Shown here: one piece after another, positions 48,701 to 61,405 of the stretch | How the letters are laid out: every line of letters starts with the position of its first letter | Position numbering within the stretch: position 1 is the stretch's first letter | Origin: Penelope pileata | Lineage: Eukaryota; Chordata; Aves; Galliformes; Cracidae | Assembly (NCBI GenBank): GCA_013396635.1 | Contig: WBMW01004874.1 | Location: 45,020 to 109,019, forward strand | Length of the DNA stretch: 64,000 nucleotides | Reading direction: 5' to 3' | Translations under genes and position numbers: made by a program | Notes under the pieces: generated by a model | Databases searched by the model: none | Told to the model about the DNA's origin: nothing | Seen by the model: only the letters and a program-made list of their open reading frames with translations

Positions 48701-49434
48701 TTTCAACTTCAGAATCTTCTGTTTACACACAACATACACTTCAGCTACACTTAAACTAAGGTCAAATACTGCTATCAATAAGGGCTTGGATTGACTTTTC
48801 ATAGTATTTATGTCTTGCCATTTGAGATGGAATCGGTGCATATCTCTATGATGTGAAAAAGACCCCCTAAAAGAACCATTTACAAGGACTATTTTGATAA
48901 TTTCTCATATAAACTATTCAAAACAGCAATGTGTTACAGGAACAAAAACATGCATGCATACGGGAGCAGAAGGGTTGAGCAATGAACTTTTGAAATGTTC
49001 AGAACCAGAGCACAGATAAATAAATATGGGGGGGAGGGGAGCGGAAATGGATGTGTGACAGGGCTGCAGGCAGCAAACACAGTTTGTTGGAAAACTGCCA
49101 AAGCTTTGTACCAGCTGCACAGCCAGGTGGGAGTTTTTGCTTCATGACAGAGAAAACTGTCAATCCAATACCATTGTTTTTGTACCACAAAAAGCAAAAT
49201 TTGGAAAGGTTAGTAGGTAAGTTAGCAGTAATTAATCCTTCTGTCAGGAAAAGCTTTAGCTAGAAGCTTTGTTAGTGACAGGTGAAAACCCCTTTGTGGG
49301 GTCTGAAAAAACAAAGCAGCTACCTAATTCCTGAAGTACTTATGCAGATAGATAACGAATTTGCACCTTTTTTTTTTTTTTTTTTTTACATTGTCTTGGC
49401 AAACACCAATTAATTTTGGAAGTCAGTACAGTAA
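39779..49434. other. Repeat-poor noncoding stretch, 9.7 kb
   Basis: This is the longest stretch with no transposon I can recognise. It has homopolymers (A14 at 44507-44520, A15 at 46076-46090, T20 at 49368-49387) and two segments with a word content I associate with constrained noncoding DNA (about 41585-41960 and 47690-47900). Frames such as 45831-46067 and 40273-40590 lack splice support. The low repeat load may mean either constraint or old, unrecognisable repeats. Confidence 0.5.
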
Positions 49435-49439
49435 GTGCT

Positions 49440-49615
49440 TGTCGTGGTTTGACTCAGCAGATAGCTGAGTTCCACACAGTTATTCACTCACCCTCCCCCC
49501 TCCCCAAATGGGATGGGGGAGAGAAGTAGAGAGATATGCAGTAAAATGCATGGGTTGAGATAAATGCTATTTACTAAAATAGTAAAGAGAACAAAAGAAA
49601 TAACAGTACATATAG

Positions 49616-49648
<33 letters not shown>

Positions 49649-49992
49649 GAGGATACGCAGAGCAAGGGCTCACAGCCAGCAGTGACCCTTCCTCCCGACT
49701 AGCCCCTTCCGGAACCAAAAACACCCAGAACCCCAACAAACCAATCACATGCTGTTATATGGTATGGAATAGCTCCTTGGTCAATTTGGGTCAGCTGCCC
49801 TGGTCTTGTCCCCTCCCAGTTCCCAGCTCCTTATGCCCCCCCAACTGTTTCACTGGCAGAGGAATGCGGAAGTGAGTTATGTCCTCGGCACCGTTCAGCA
49901 CTGCCAGGATGTTATCAGTTTTTGTTTATCCTCTGAGCTCACAACATAGCTTTATACTGTGAGAAGCGTAACTTCTGTTAGAAACTAAGACA
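49440..49992 (-). mobile_element. Solo LTR, 553 bp, minus orientation, with TA/CA microsatellite
   Basis: Plus-strand edges are TGTCGTGGTTTGACTCAGCA (left) and TTAGAAACTAAGACA (right). On the minus strand the LTR therefore starts TGTCTTAG and ends ACGACA. Flanks are GTGCT (49435-49439) and GTGCA (49993-49997), a 5-bp duplication with one mismatch. It shares GGTATGGAATAG.TCCTTGGTCAATTTGGGTCAGCTG and the GGGTTGAGATAAATGCTATTTACT block with the LTR at 18689-19210. Its terminal TCGTGGTTTGACTCAGCAGATAGCTGAG variant marks a different subfamily. A TA then CA dinucleotide run sits inside it. Confidence 0.86.
49615..49649 (+). repeat. TA/CA dinucleotide microsatellite inside the LTR
   Basis: About seven TA units pass directly into about nine CA units. 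A repeat of this type is likely to vary in length between individuals. Confidence 0.85.
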
Positions 49993-49997
49993 GTGCA

Positions 49998-52900
49998 TGA
50001 AAAACAAATTCAAAATATGTTTAAGTAATAACATCACAATTTCACATGTTTGATATGAAAGTGATCGATATAACAAAGCTTTGCATACTGAGTATTTATT
50101 TAGCTGGGTTTTTATCTTTGAGTACAGAAAACACTTAAATTATAAAATTGCTATTTTAAAGACAGCTTTGGATTAAAGCTCTTCATATTATTAATAAATC
50201 TTTCCATATTACAAGCCTTTCCATGCACAAGACAGATCAAAGAACATTTAATATCCTAAATTAAAACATTGATTTGTGCTGTTCCACATCTTAGGTTCAG
50301 AACATTTTTTAATTACTCAAATGTTTTAGATTAAAAAATTTTTTTAAAAATCTTGTCTCTGGATATAGAAGTAAACTTTTTTTGATATTATTTGAGTAGG
50401 TAAGTTAAGAACTAAGTTCATTATTCTAGAAAGCATTGAGATGGAACTTAAAATGAATAGATGTTGTATCTTCTTGTCAACCTTTGACGTTCATTACTTC
50501 TAAGGCAAAGATCACCAGCCTTCTGTTTTTTTTTTAAAAAAAATTCATTTTAATTGTTTTTTTTTTTTTTAACAAGTTTTAGGCGAGAACACATACAGAA
50601 AAACATGTCATAATCAGTTTTGTGACTGTTTCATTATTTAAAAATATTAGCAAGGATTCAAAGTTGAAGGTTAGGATCTGTTAATATGATTCTTCAATCA
50701 CATGGATATTTTTGTTCTTACTGAAGAAGCTACACTGCGTACAAAAAAATGCATTGTATTCATTTCTAACACTCCTCACATTCAAAAAGAAGACATTTCC
50801 TAATTACTAATGGAAGATTGTTTAGTAATAATTTAATTATTAGTAATAATATTTAGTATAATATAATAATAATTATATNTATAATTGAATAGTATAGTAT
50901 TTAATATATGTTTTATATATATTTTATATATTTTTATATATAAATAGTATAATATTTAGTAATAATTAAATTTAGTAATATAAATTAAAACAAAGATAAA
51001 ATTTTAGATGTAGTTGCTTACGGAACCATCACTTGAAATTTAAACACAAGTTAAACTCAAGTTAAAGAAAAGAAAGGAAAAACACAGCAGCAGACATCAC
51101 GGTACCTCACACTGGTAGTCTGAAGGAAAGCATTACTGACAAGATATTGCAGGAACTATGATGGTTACAGGCCAAGGGAGTAAATTAAAATAAATATGAT
51201 AGCAGTCTGTACATTTTTACAAGCCAAGCAACATGATATTTGAGACTGGGGTCTGTTTTACTAACACACTTTTACAAGCCTGATGCTATGATTAAACTGA
51301 ATAGTTCTCACACCTCTGCCACATAAGTGGGAAAGCACAAATCACATCTACAGATTAGTTTCAGAAGGTTTGCCATTGTATCAGAAGGCCATGAAGTTTT
51401 GCTACAGCATGGGTTTTTTTGTTTGTTTGTTTCTTAACAGAAAGGTTTAAAGGCTACTCTCATGATAGATCCTCAGTGACCTTCTCCCATTCACTTTCTC
51501 TCCTGATGACTGGCTTCCTTAAAACTCAATTAGCTGTCTTTCCTTATCTAAAAGAAATAAATATGACTACCGTAATGTGTGTTAGCATGAAGAATATTAT
51601 GGAAAAATACATTGAAATAAATAAGCTTTTGAAGCAAACAGATCTGGTAGGAATACAGTGTAAATACAATGCAACTATAATTTAAAAGTACAGAGGTGTT
51701 TTTTTTTGTTGTTGTTGTTTTTTTTTTCCCAGTGCATTTTTTTAAAAAATAGATATCTGAAATTTATCAGTTGCATTCCAGTGAGAAAAATTGTTTCCTT
51801 ACTTCGGTAATCACAGTATAAACAATTATACAAACAACATAATTATGAAATCACTAAACAGCTAACACACCTGGACTGTGTATTGGCAGTAAGGTAAAGA
51901 TTTTTACCTGTTACATACAATGAAGAAATGTTCCTGTGCTCGGTTCCATAGGAAATAAGATTATAAGCCACCTACTTGTTCGCGTGCTCCAATATTTTAG
52001 TTTTTTCATGGAATTTGACAAGGAGCTCAGTGAGAAAAATATATATTCAATTTGTGAACATTTCACTTCTATAGATCAAATGACAGTAAAAAGTGGAAGT
52101 CTCCCCACCACTCTTAAAGTCTCAGATCAGCCTCATCTATGGATGAAATATGGATGCATATTCTGGGGGTTTTGCTATGATTAAGGACAGTTTGCTGCAT
52201 TTTATAACAGAATCACTTCCTGCTGTCATACAGGATAGAAACTGTGACCCAAAACGTATAGTGGTAAATTTCATAACAAAGTAAAGAAAGTGAAAAATTA
52301 AATCATTTTCAAAATAAATTTTAAAAAAGATGTAGAGTAGAAAGTTAAAATTTGTTTCCCCATGAAAGATGATCATCTCTTTAGGCAGAAAACACTCGTT
52401 TACTTTATAATCCTAGTCTAAGGCAATGTGTGAGAGCATTACCTGCCACTATTCCCCAGAGATGCACTGAGAAATCTCTTACAAACATAGACAAACATTT
52501 TGTTTCTCTCTCTGTAGTCTATAACATAGTCAAACCAGTATATAAGGAGCAGCAGAAGAGCATAAAAATAAAACTAACACACGCACACACTTTTAACTAA
52601 GATAAAATGTTGAGATATGTATGTATAAAGGAGAGGGAACACTTTAACGATCTGGACTAAATTTGAATTACAATCATTTGAATGAATCAAACATAAAATA
52701 ACTCCGATAAGAAAAGGATTGTACAAATTTATTCTACACTTGTGCCACCTACTGGATATTGCTAAGACAGAAATTAGTGCATTCAGTTTGCTGGCAGAAT
52801 TCCAGCAGAAATAAGGGTTGTGTATTTTTTTTTTTCCCATACTTCTTGATAAGTTCAAAACTGAGATGTAACAATACAGATAGACGTTAGTCCCCAGAAA

Positions 52901-54718
52901 TTGCTAAATCCACAGTGATAGCTGTTGCTCTCTGTCAAGATCTGCAATATTTACCAAGCTCCCTTGAACAACTTCTCCAATCCACCTAAGTCAGATTTCT
53001 TGGGAAGAGTTTTGCTGAAATTTGTAAACTGAAGAATCCGACTTGCACTGATAAGGATGTTCAGAGCAACAGTAATGAAATTTCATGTAAGAGTCAGAAT
53101 ATCTATTTCTATGGTCAAAAATGCATGAGTGGAAGGTGAAAGGTCATCTTTGAGTCCCTGCTGGTTAAAGAGCTGTCTAGATGGTTTTTTGTTTTGTCTT
53201 TTTTTTTTTTGAAATATTACAAAAAGCTTATCATGATCAAAGAACACTGCCAAAAAACCCCCATTAATCTGAAAAAAAAAGAGATTTTAAAAAGGTAAAT
53301 TAATTTTGCCTGTATATGAATGAATATTGCCTCTACCAACACTAACACTTTTTTTTTATCCTAAATGACACAGAAATCCAGGTCCCACAAACAAAAAGCA
53401 GTGTTTCACTGAACTTAATTGTAAAACTTCATCCTTTTTTTTGCCTTTATCCAATATTTTAAGATACTGTTCTAATGTCACTGAACTAGAAGCGCTAGAG
53501 AGATTTTGATAGTAAAGTAGGTGAATGTAAATTTATGCTGCCAGTCTGGGAAGTTTTGAGAAGAACAAGGGGATGTGAACGCTAGCCTACACATATCCCA
53601 ATCACACTCATCCAAAAATACTCCCCAAAAAATGAATTTATCCCAAAAGAAAATGGGAAAAAAAAAAATCTCAGACTTCTTCTAAAGCCTAGAAAACAGC
53701 AGGGCATTACAGTGTTTTCAGGAAGCAAATGAAACTTTTTTGAAGTTCTTCAGTGCATTTGAATGTGATCTTTATGAAACTAACTCCTTGTTAAAGTCCT
53801 TGTTGTGTTAATTGTATTGAGCAATCCAAATTAACAACGATGAAGGAATCATTAGGTAACTGTTTTTCTATCACTGAGGACTAAAAATCTATGGCTAGAT
53901 TCCTCAAGGGTGGATAACTGTGCCGTGTATACCCCATACTGATAGGCAGAGGCTTGCAGAGTGTGCCTAAGATTTCATGCCTTTGTACAGTTTCCTTTTA
54001 GTGTAGTGAACAATACTAGGGATTAATACTACCTTGGACTACATTTGCTTTCCTAAACCGCATTTGACACTGCAAATTAAGAATGAAAAATAGGATAGAG
54101 TAGAAAATGATAACTCATCTCCGAATTTGTTAAGAACACTGGGCTTTTATCCTTTTATTCTGCAAGATCTCACTGCTCACATATTTGTTTAGGTTCTCCT
54201 TTAATGCCATACTGCTGATTCAGTTCTGCTGCTGATTACCCATCAGTAATTCTTTGCGTAACTTGGTTAGGAGCATCTTGAAGGGTGGGATTTCCTTAAC
54301 AATGAGATCCAGTTCACCTTTCCATTACCATTTATATGTACATAAAGGAAAAAAAAATTACCTGCAAGAGAAGTACTTTACCTAACGAAGGTTTAAATCT
54401 TAAGGGTTTAATTTTCAATCTCTGAATCTAGTTTTAAATCTTTGAATCTTAAGAAATGCCCACTTTATTATGGCCTAAGACCTTAATAAGTTCTGTGTAG
54501 CCTGAAACTCAGACATCTACATAGTTAATTTACTTATACAGTCTCCATGCAGTAACCACATAGTCAGGACACAAGAGCATACAAGTACTTCAATATAAAC
54601 CTAGATAGACATCTAGAATGTAAAAACAAAGTATTAACATGCAATAGAATTTTGTACAAATTAAATTTCCAATTATTCATTTTTTTCAATGCAATCACAT
54701 GCCTAACTGCCTTTCAAG
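49998..54718. other. AT-rich noncoding stretch with a nearly pure A/T block
   Basis: No transposon or gene was recognised. It includes the A/T block at 50821-50990 (separate entry) and T/GTT runs at 51412-51430 and 51699-51729. Frames at 51419-51685, 51936-52184 and 52574-52858 lack usable splice context. Confidence 0.5.
50821..50990. repeat. Nearly pure A/T block with repeated arms and an N
   Basis: About 170 bp are almost entirely A and T. TTTAGTAATAATTTAATTA near the left edge recurs as ATTTAGTAATAATTAAATTTAG near the right edge, and the centre is TATATA/TTTTATATAT runs. The N at 50879 sits inside. The block could fold into hairpins, which may explain the unresolved base. Confidence 0.7.
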
Positions 54719-54853
54719 TTCTCATCTTCTCTACATGGATATTTGCAAATCTCTCTAGAGTAACAAACAATATGCAGCAGCAACAGAATTTTGAAGTTTA
54801 TTTAATACAACCACATTTTACTGAAGTGTTTATTCATTCTATTGGATATGGAG
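54719..54853 (+). CDS. Candidate internal coding exon, 135 bp, unknown protein
   Basis: A pyrimidine-rich acceptor (CCTAACTGCCTTTCAAG, AG at 54717-54718) and a strong donor (GGAG|GTAAGC, GT at 54854-54855) bound a segment open throughout in one frame. Its length is an exact multiple of three and both borders are phase 1, so the exon is symmetrical. It encodes IFSTWIFANLSRVTNN, MQQQQNFEVYLIQPHF and TEVFIHSIGYG. There is no known domain that I recognise. Its phase-1 end fits the phase-1 start of the candidate at 61406, which would create a GTA (valine) codon at the junction. A chance match of splice-like words in AT-rich DNA remains possible. Confidence 0.33.
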
Positions 54854-55079
54854 GTAAGCATTAAGAAACTACATCTGAAAGTTTGTAATTAACTTAAGAA
54901 CATAAAGTTTATTTTTTCAACATCTCAATAAACATCAACCTTTTTCTCCCTCTTTTTTGCTTTCTGATTGGAACTCTTCCATTAACAACTGCAAGCAAAG
55001 TATGCCTGTTATTATCTTTGATCTCTGACATCATCAGACCTCTCCATTTAAGCAACATATAGGAATGTGAGCACGGGGA
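54854..55079. other. Spacer
   Basis: AT-rich sequence between the exon candidate and the LTR; nothing was recognised. Confidence 0.4.
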
Positions 55080-55569
55080 TAGGTTTTCAGCTCAGACAGC
55101 GTTAACAACACACCACTGTGGTTGTTGCTGAGTGATGGGAGCACGACCAGGACCAGGCCAGGCTTCTCGGCAGGGAAGAGCTGCCACCTTTATGGTGCAG
55201 CAGCAGGGGGCAGGACAGAGCCTAGCCCAGTGGCCTGAAGGACACAAGGGATTATTCCATAGCAGGGGACATCATGCAGAAAGCTATAAAGCCATGGGGA
55301 GTTGGCGGGGGGAGAAGAAGAGGGCAGAAGGAAGTGAACACTGCTTGGGGATTGGTTGGGAGGTGGTAAGTGATTGCGCTGTGGGGAGATATATATGTTG
55401 TAGTTGCATTTTTCTTTCCATTTTCCTTTTCTGATTTAGTAATTTTTATTTTTATTTTATCTAACCCACAGTTTTTATTTTGTTTCCATTTATCTCCTCC
55501 ATTGTACTTGAGGGGGAGCTAGCAAACAGCTATGTGGTGCTGAGCTGTCTACCAGGCTAAACCATAACA
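55080..55569 (+). mobile_element. Diverged avian LTR, plus orientation
   Basis: From the 5' side, GGTTTTCAGCTCAGACAGCGTTAACAACACACCAC and GTTGTTGCTGAGTGATG match the start region of the same LTR superfamily (GTTTAGCTGAGACAGAGTTAA.. and GTTGTTGCTGAGTAGTG). A TATAAA box lies at 55285-55290. TGGGGATTGGTTGGGAGGTGGTAAGTGATTGCG and TATCTAACCCACAG are the usual later blocks, and the end is GGCTAAACCATAACA at 55569. The exact left edge is uncertain (a TG at 55066 is possible) and no target duplication is visible, so the 5' end may be eroded. It is more diverged than the other LTRs here. Confidence 0.75.
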
Positions 55570-56214
55570 ACTCTTAAAAAAAAAAAGTTTGGCTTCAGTG
55601 GTTGTTGTTGGAATAATCGGTTTGCGCTCTATCTGAAACTTTGTCTCACCAGCTGAGTCATCCTGTTTGTACAAACATCTCATTTTTGCTTTGCTGTTTT
55701 AACTGGCAGTAACAATATCCCTGTGTTCTTACCTACAGTAGTGCTTATATTACTACAGTAACCAGCTTCACTCATAGCAAGCTCCCTAGATGAGAATTAG
55801 GTTGAATCTCCTATGGCTCAGCAGTGCTGCAACTAGGGCAGCTGAAGATACCTTGCACAACATGGTCCTTGCTGCCCTTTCCAACCCTGACTGCCATCCA
55901 TGCTAAAGAGCAAAGGCCTAAAACACACTAACAGGATGACAATTTGTTACAGGGCACACATCTATTTGTATCGAATACATATGGGTTGTACAATATCTAA
56001 TGCATCTCAGGCTGAACGTCTAACAAGTTTAAGGATATTTTCACCTCCCAACATGCAGTTAAGATATGTAGAATTATTCCAGTGATAAGGAACCTACAAA
56101 GTTCAAACTCAGCTATTGGATTACTTTAGGGCTGACCTAAAGTTAAAATGTCATTAAAGTGTGCTACCTTGATGCCTCTTAAATGTGTACAGCCACAGGA
56201 CTCTCTAGTAAGAC
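55570..56214. other. Spacer between LTR and CR1
   Basis: Nothing firm was recognised. GGTCCTTGCTGCCCTTTCCAACCCTGAC near 55863-55890 faintly resembles a CR1 3' end, but it is too short to call. Confidence 0.4.
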
Positions 56215-57110
56215 TGTTCGAGTGGTTGATCAACCTCACTGTAAAGAAATTTCTCCTAATGTCCAGTCTGAGCCTCCCCTGGCAGCTTTGTGCCATTCTT
56301 TTTCTACTGCCTGTAACCAGGAGCAGAGGCTCAACACCTCCCTCTGCTTCCCTTCCTCAGGGAGCTGCAGAGAGCAATGAGGTCACCTCTCGGCCTCCTC
56401 TTCTCCAAATTGGACAGCCCAAGCATCCTCAAACTCTCCTCACAGGATATGTGAGCTTTGTTGTCCTCCTCTGGATGTTTTTCTCCCTCTTCTGCATATT
56501 TTCAAGGGCTTTAACATCTTCTTTAATATTGTGGAGACCAGGATTGCACACAGTATTTGAAGTGAGGCAGCACCACTGTGAAATACAATGGGAAAATCAC
56601 CTCTCCTGATCATCTGACTGTGCTGTGTATTAATGCACCTCAAAATGCACTTTGCTCTCTTGGCTGCCAGGGCGCACTGCTGGCTCATACTGAGTCTACT
56701 GGCACCAGCACACCCAGATCTCCTGCTGAGCTGCTCTCCAGTCACTTGTCCCCAGTCTGTGCCTGTATCCAATGTTGTTCCATCCCAGGTACGGAACCCA
56801 GAACACGTACTCGTTAAGTTTCATGTTGTGGCTGATGGTCTACCTGGATTCTGCAAAGTTTCCTGCCCCCAAGAGAGCCCACAAGACCTCCTACTTTAGT
56901 ATCATCAGAAAATTTACTAAGCATGCATTCAGTACTTATGTAATCAATAAAAACCTTTAACAGAACTAGCCCCAACACCGAGCCCTGGAGAACACCCCTG
57001 GTGACCAGTCACTAGCCAGGCATAGCTTCATTCACTAGAACCCTTCCTTTGAGCCCTACCACTCACAATCAGTTCATTACCCAGTGTAATGTGTACCTCC
57101 TCATTCAGGG
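56215..57110 (-). mobile_element. CR1 LINE fragment, about 0.9 kb
   Basis: Reversed CR1 sequence runs from GTAAAGAAATTTCTCCTAATGTCCAGTCTGAGCCTCCCCTGGC through GGGCGCACTGCTGGCTCATA (reverse of the MSQQCALAAKRA coding stretch at about 56700-56640) to CCCCAACACCGAGCCCTGGAGAACACCCCTGGTGACCAG at 56970-57007. It continues weakly to about 57110. Several frameshifts and stops break ORF2. The true 3' terminus (the reversed CATAGAATC-type end) is missing on the left, so both ends are lost. Long plus-strand frames here, including one of 153 codons at 56148-56609, are antisense shadows. Confidence 0.9.
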
Positions 57111-60100
57111 ACAGTATCATATGGAATACAGAAACAAGTAAGAAACAAGAACCTGAACACAGACAACAGAAAAATCTTTCCTATTATCACATTCTCTTCT
57201 GAAGGAAAGGATTGAACTCTTGTTGGAGCCTAAGATCATAATCTTATTTTCACAGGATGTGCAGTGTTAAAACATTCTACCTTGAGTATTTATTTTCTGT
57301 GTAGCACAGTTTCAGTGAATTATGACAAGGACACAATCTGTGGTCAAAGGATACTGTCAGACCATGAAGCATCAGAAGATAGGCTGTACTTACCATAAAA
57401 ATTGAACACAAGAACATGCACACATTTGCTAGGCATTTGCTAATGCCTGCCAGCAGGTTTAATTACAGCCCACTTCCAAGTACTCTGAATAAATATATTT
57501 AAAACTGAGAGTATATTTAAATGCAATCTACTTTGCAGAACAAAATACATGCACTACTATGAGGCCAAAGCATTTATCTTTATGTATATAAAAAAAAGCT
57601 TGTTCTAAGAAAGGTGCTCTTCTAAGTTTTAATGAAAAGGTTAACCTGAACACTTTATCATCTAATAATAATCTGATGTTTCTTTCAGCATTTCCTTTTG
57701 TCCCAAAGGACATTAAAATGTGGAATACAACTCCGCATTCCAATACAGGAGACTTGCCAGAAAGGGCAAGCTGTGCCAAATCACTTAAAGTAAAAAAAAA
57801 CACTTCAGGAACTTCTAAAGGTGATGGCAAACAACAAATCTTTGGACATGGTTGATTGTATTAAAAGTCGTGAAGGATGGTATCATTTTCTGATTGTTCA
57901 TAATCTATTTTTGAAAGGGTATGTGTGCACAACAAGCACCATTGTGCTTGTGTGGCGTGTCAGGAGGGACCCTCTTATGGGCAAAGAAAGTGCTGTCAGA
58001 GTAGGTGAAGACACTCAGCTGGGAGCTTCCTGAAGTGCAAGACAAGGTAGGCAGAGACTGCAACACAGCACAGAAGGAACTTGCAGAAGTGGTGCAGGCT
58101 AGGAGACTCCTGAGAAGATGGAAGGAGTGGATGTACAGCCAAGATTTTCTGAGGTGGCAGACAAAGTCATTCTAAGAATCTAGAGATGGATGTGTGAAGT
58201 TTGCTACATCTGAGGATGTAACTTGAAATTGCTGGGCAAGCAAGGTCACGGGGGAAAAAAAAAAAAAAAGGCTTGCTCTTTGCGGACAGAATGAGCAAGG
58301 AAAGCAACTGATGCTAGCTCCTTTCATTTCCAACTATCAAAATTTGAATTTTTATTTGTTTGAAAAGCTACACCTTGCTCAAGTTGGTGTTTTATTAAGC
58401 CTCAGCTAGGAGCTGGTATTCTCAGTGGATTTATTTTAACTAGAAGGTGCAGGCAGATATACTCCAAGGACTGACTTGGACCACCTTGCCACAAATATAT
58501 ATGCAGAGTAGCATTTCATATTTGCTAAAAGTCATGGGACACGGGAAAGCAAACTTTTCATCTGTCTCCTACACTACCGTGGCACAAACTAACTCCACAA
58601 CACTGCTACTAATGCAGGAGTTACAAGGGAGATCCAACTGATCTTCACCAATATTAAAACCAAAGATTTAAAAGTGTCAATTACTTATAAACAGGAATAT
58701 ATAAAGCAATATTATTTCTTACTAATAAAAACAAACATTTTGAAAAGCAGAGTATCTTGGAATATTTTAATACAATCACAGTCCTAAGCAGAAATAAAAT
58801 ATGAGAAGTAGAAAACCAATTATTTCCAAGTACAAAAGACATTTAATCTACCAATTATATAAAAGGGATACAAGAAGCTACAGATGCTAGATACCAGCAT
58901 ACAGATAGCAAATTCCACAGATACCACAGTAAGGAATTTCCAGAACAAGAGTGCTGTACAGCTTGTGTGTTTACAGATTTGATTTTTTTTTCCCCAAGAT
59001 TGAAAGAGTGAAGATGCTCTTCTCACACTGTGTCTTTGCAGTTTTTGCAGAACAGAGCATATTTTCCAACTTTTTTCCTCAACTGGATACATGAGAAGAA
59101 TGCTACTCTTTAACAAAACTTAAGATTCTTTTGCTCATTTATTTCAGAAGCCAGAATTTTAGAAAAAAAATAAAAGTTTGCAGTACATGGCAAAAGTAGC
59201 AATAAAAAGCATTGAATGCTATGACCTTTGCCTCAAGGGCCAAAGAAGCCACTTTTAAACTTTTAAAATTTGTCTTTGTGCCTTACTTTCAATTTTTCAA
59301 CTACATGACAGTTACAATGAAGTGTTAATCACAAAAAATGTTGATTTCAACTGTTAGATGAATAAGCCTTTGTTAAAGCGTAGTCTAGCTTTAACACACT
59401 ACCACCAGCAGGCCAAAAGAAAACAATTTGAAGAATAACTATGAGAAAAGAAGAAGAAAAAGTTGCTCTGAATTCCCAGAGTTCTTATAACTCAAGTGTT
59501 ACGACTAACTAAAAGAGCTGGTTATAGAGAAAAGTCCTAGAAACTGCAATTATGAAGACTCTTCAATAACCAAGTTAGGATTCTATACAATAACTTGACA
59601 GTTCATTTTCACTTTTCTATCACTAGTAAAACATATTAAGCTTGTATCTCAGAGACAACAGCGATGTGAAATAAGAGTCCAAGGTATAAAGATCACCCAA
59701 AATCTCTTTACTAACATATTTCCTGTCAGCTAATAGGACAGAAGTTCTTAATAAAAGCCTGAACTTTTAAATCTCACAAGCCTTTCAGGCTCCTTTTAAT
59801 GCTTCTCCTTTCATATGGATGTGGACAACCAGAAGTGTCAAAAGGGGTCTTTCAGATGCTTTTCCAGGAGATGCAAAGGCTGTTATCAGACCCGAAGCCT
59901 AAGGATTAGACGTCCCTTTGCACCAGCAGCCTGCCAGGCACTGAGGACAAGCCGTGACACCCCACCACTGCAGGAAGCCTGGTGCTCCTGATGTTGAGGG
60001 TATGGAAGGCACAGGAAGGGCAAAGCCCAACACCAAGAACAGAGGCAGGTCTCAGAAATTTCCCAAGCAACCTGTCTAGAGGTCTCCCCTTGGCACAGGG

Positions 60101-61405
60101 AGCAAAACATAACTCAGAGCTCTGGGTACTATTTATCCTCTTCCGAAAATTTATGCTCACATTGTGATCTACGGTATTTAGCTTCGCTTAAACACATTTT
60201 GCATTTGGCTGTTTCATGGTTGTATAACTTACCCTGTTCAATATTTATTATTCAGACAGACAGTAAACAGTCCGAAGAGAACAGTTATTGAGGTTCTTAA
60301 TAAAACAAGGACTTAGTTTTTTCTTTAAACTGATTATCCAGCTCTTCAAGTCATTACTGCGAATTTACCTTTTATAGATTATTGACTTAGTTTACTTCCA
60401 TTTCATTGATAACCCATTACCACACATCACAGTAACTGGGCTGCTGATCACGCACACCTCTTGCAAAGCCCTGCTGCCTCTCACCTGCAGGTAAACAAAT
60501 GGATGGAGAGAGCCATGAGAATGCACTTATCAATTACATCCACTCAGAAACATCGTAAATTGAGAGACCAAGCTACTGATCCAGCCAATGCACAATGCTC
60601 TCAAAAGAACCTATACAAATGCTCTGGCATCAAGTGCTTGAAAGAAGTCTGTTTTAGCCTGCTGCAATACAACTGGATATACGTATGAAATTTTTTTCCA
60701 AACTGGAGTATCAGACAAACTAACGACATGCACTACTATCAATTATAGCCTTGGCAGTTTTAAAACAAAGTCTGTCTTTTCAAATAGCTCTTCTGAAAAT
60801 GGCAATGTCCACAATTTTAACTAAAGGAAACAATGTTTTAAGAGTTTAGTAAAGTAATAGTTCATTCTATAATTGAAAAGATTGCCTTTCCCCCTCAGTG
60901 CTATTACATTTTCAGAGTTATTCTGTTTTCCAAGAATTTGAATTTAAAGTTTATTTAGGACTTTTTCCTACAGAGTTTTTGGTCATATCACAGTTATAAA
61001 AGCTTGTGTTTAATTCTTGAAGGCATCTCTCTGCTCATTTCCTTTAGTTAACAAAAAAAACACGACCAGGGAAATTAAGTTCTTCAATTATTTTCCCCAA
61101 GAATAGAGAAATATACACAATGTAATTTTAATTAAAAAAATTGGACTGCTTTCTAACAGCCATTATTTCTACAGTATATTCAAGAGAACTATGTAAAAGC
61201 ATTGGTCCTTAATTTCATGTGTGGGATATGCATTTGTAAGTGAATAAAGAAAACAGTCATTAAAGGCATTTTATTATTGAACAATACTGTTATATGATCC
61301 ATTTCTGACTGTATGTATATTTTACATTTAGTTTTGCAAGTTAGAAAACACGAGAGTAGTTTTTGACATATATAAGCCACGTGATCTTACACTATATTTC
61401 CTCAG
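57111..61405. other. Noncoding stretch, mostly AT-rich
   Basis: No transposon was firmly recognised. A purine-rich segment lies around 57960-58250, ending in A15 at 58255-58269. A moderately GC-rich patch lies at 59870-60115, with chance open frames on both strands. Frames at 57821-58033 and 60461-60688 have no splice support that I trust. Confidence 0.5.

Noticed and set aside
55838..55890. Possible CR1 3' end (TTTCCAACCCTGAC)
   Set aside because: Match is too short and lacks the neighbouring CR1 words.
56148..56609. 153-codon plus-strand open frame, the longest in the window
   Set aside because: It runs antisense to a CR1 element; its residues are the complement of CR1 sequence, not a gene.
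59870..60115. GC-richer patch with open frames on both strands
   Set aside because: No LTR ends, target duplication or family words found; frames reflect composition.
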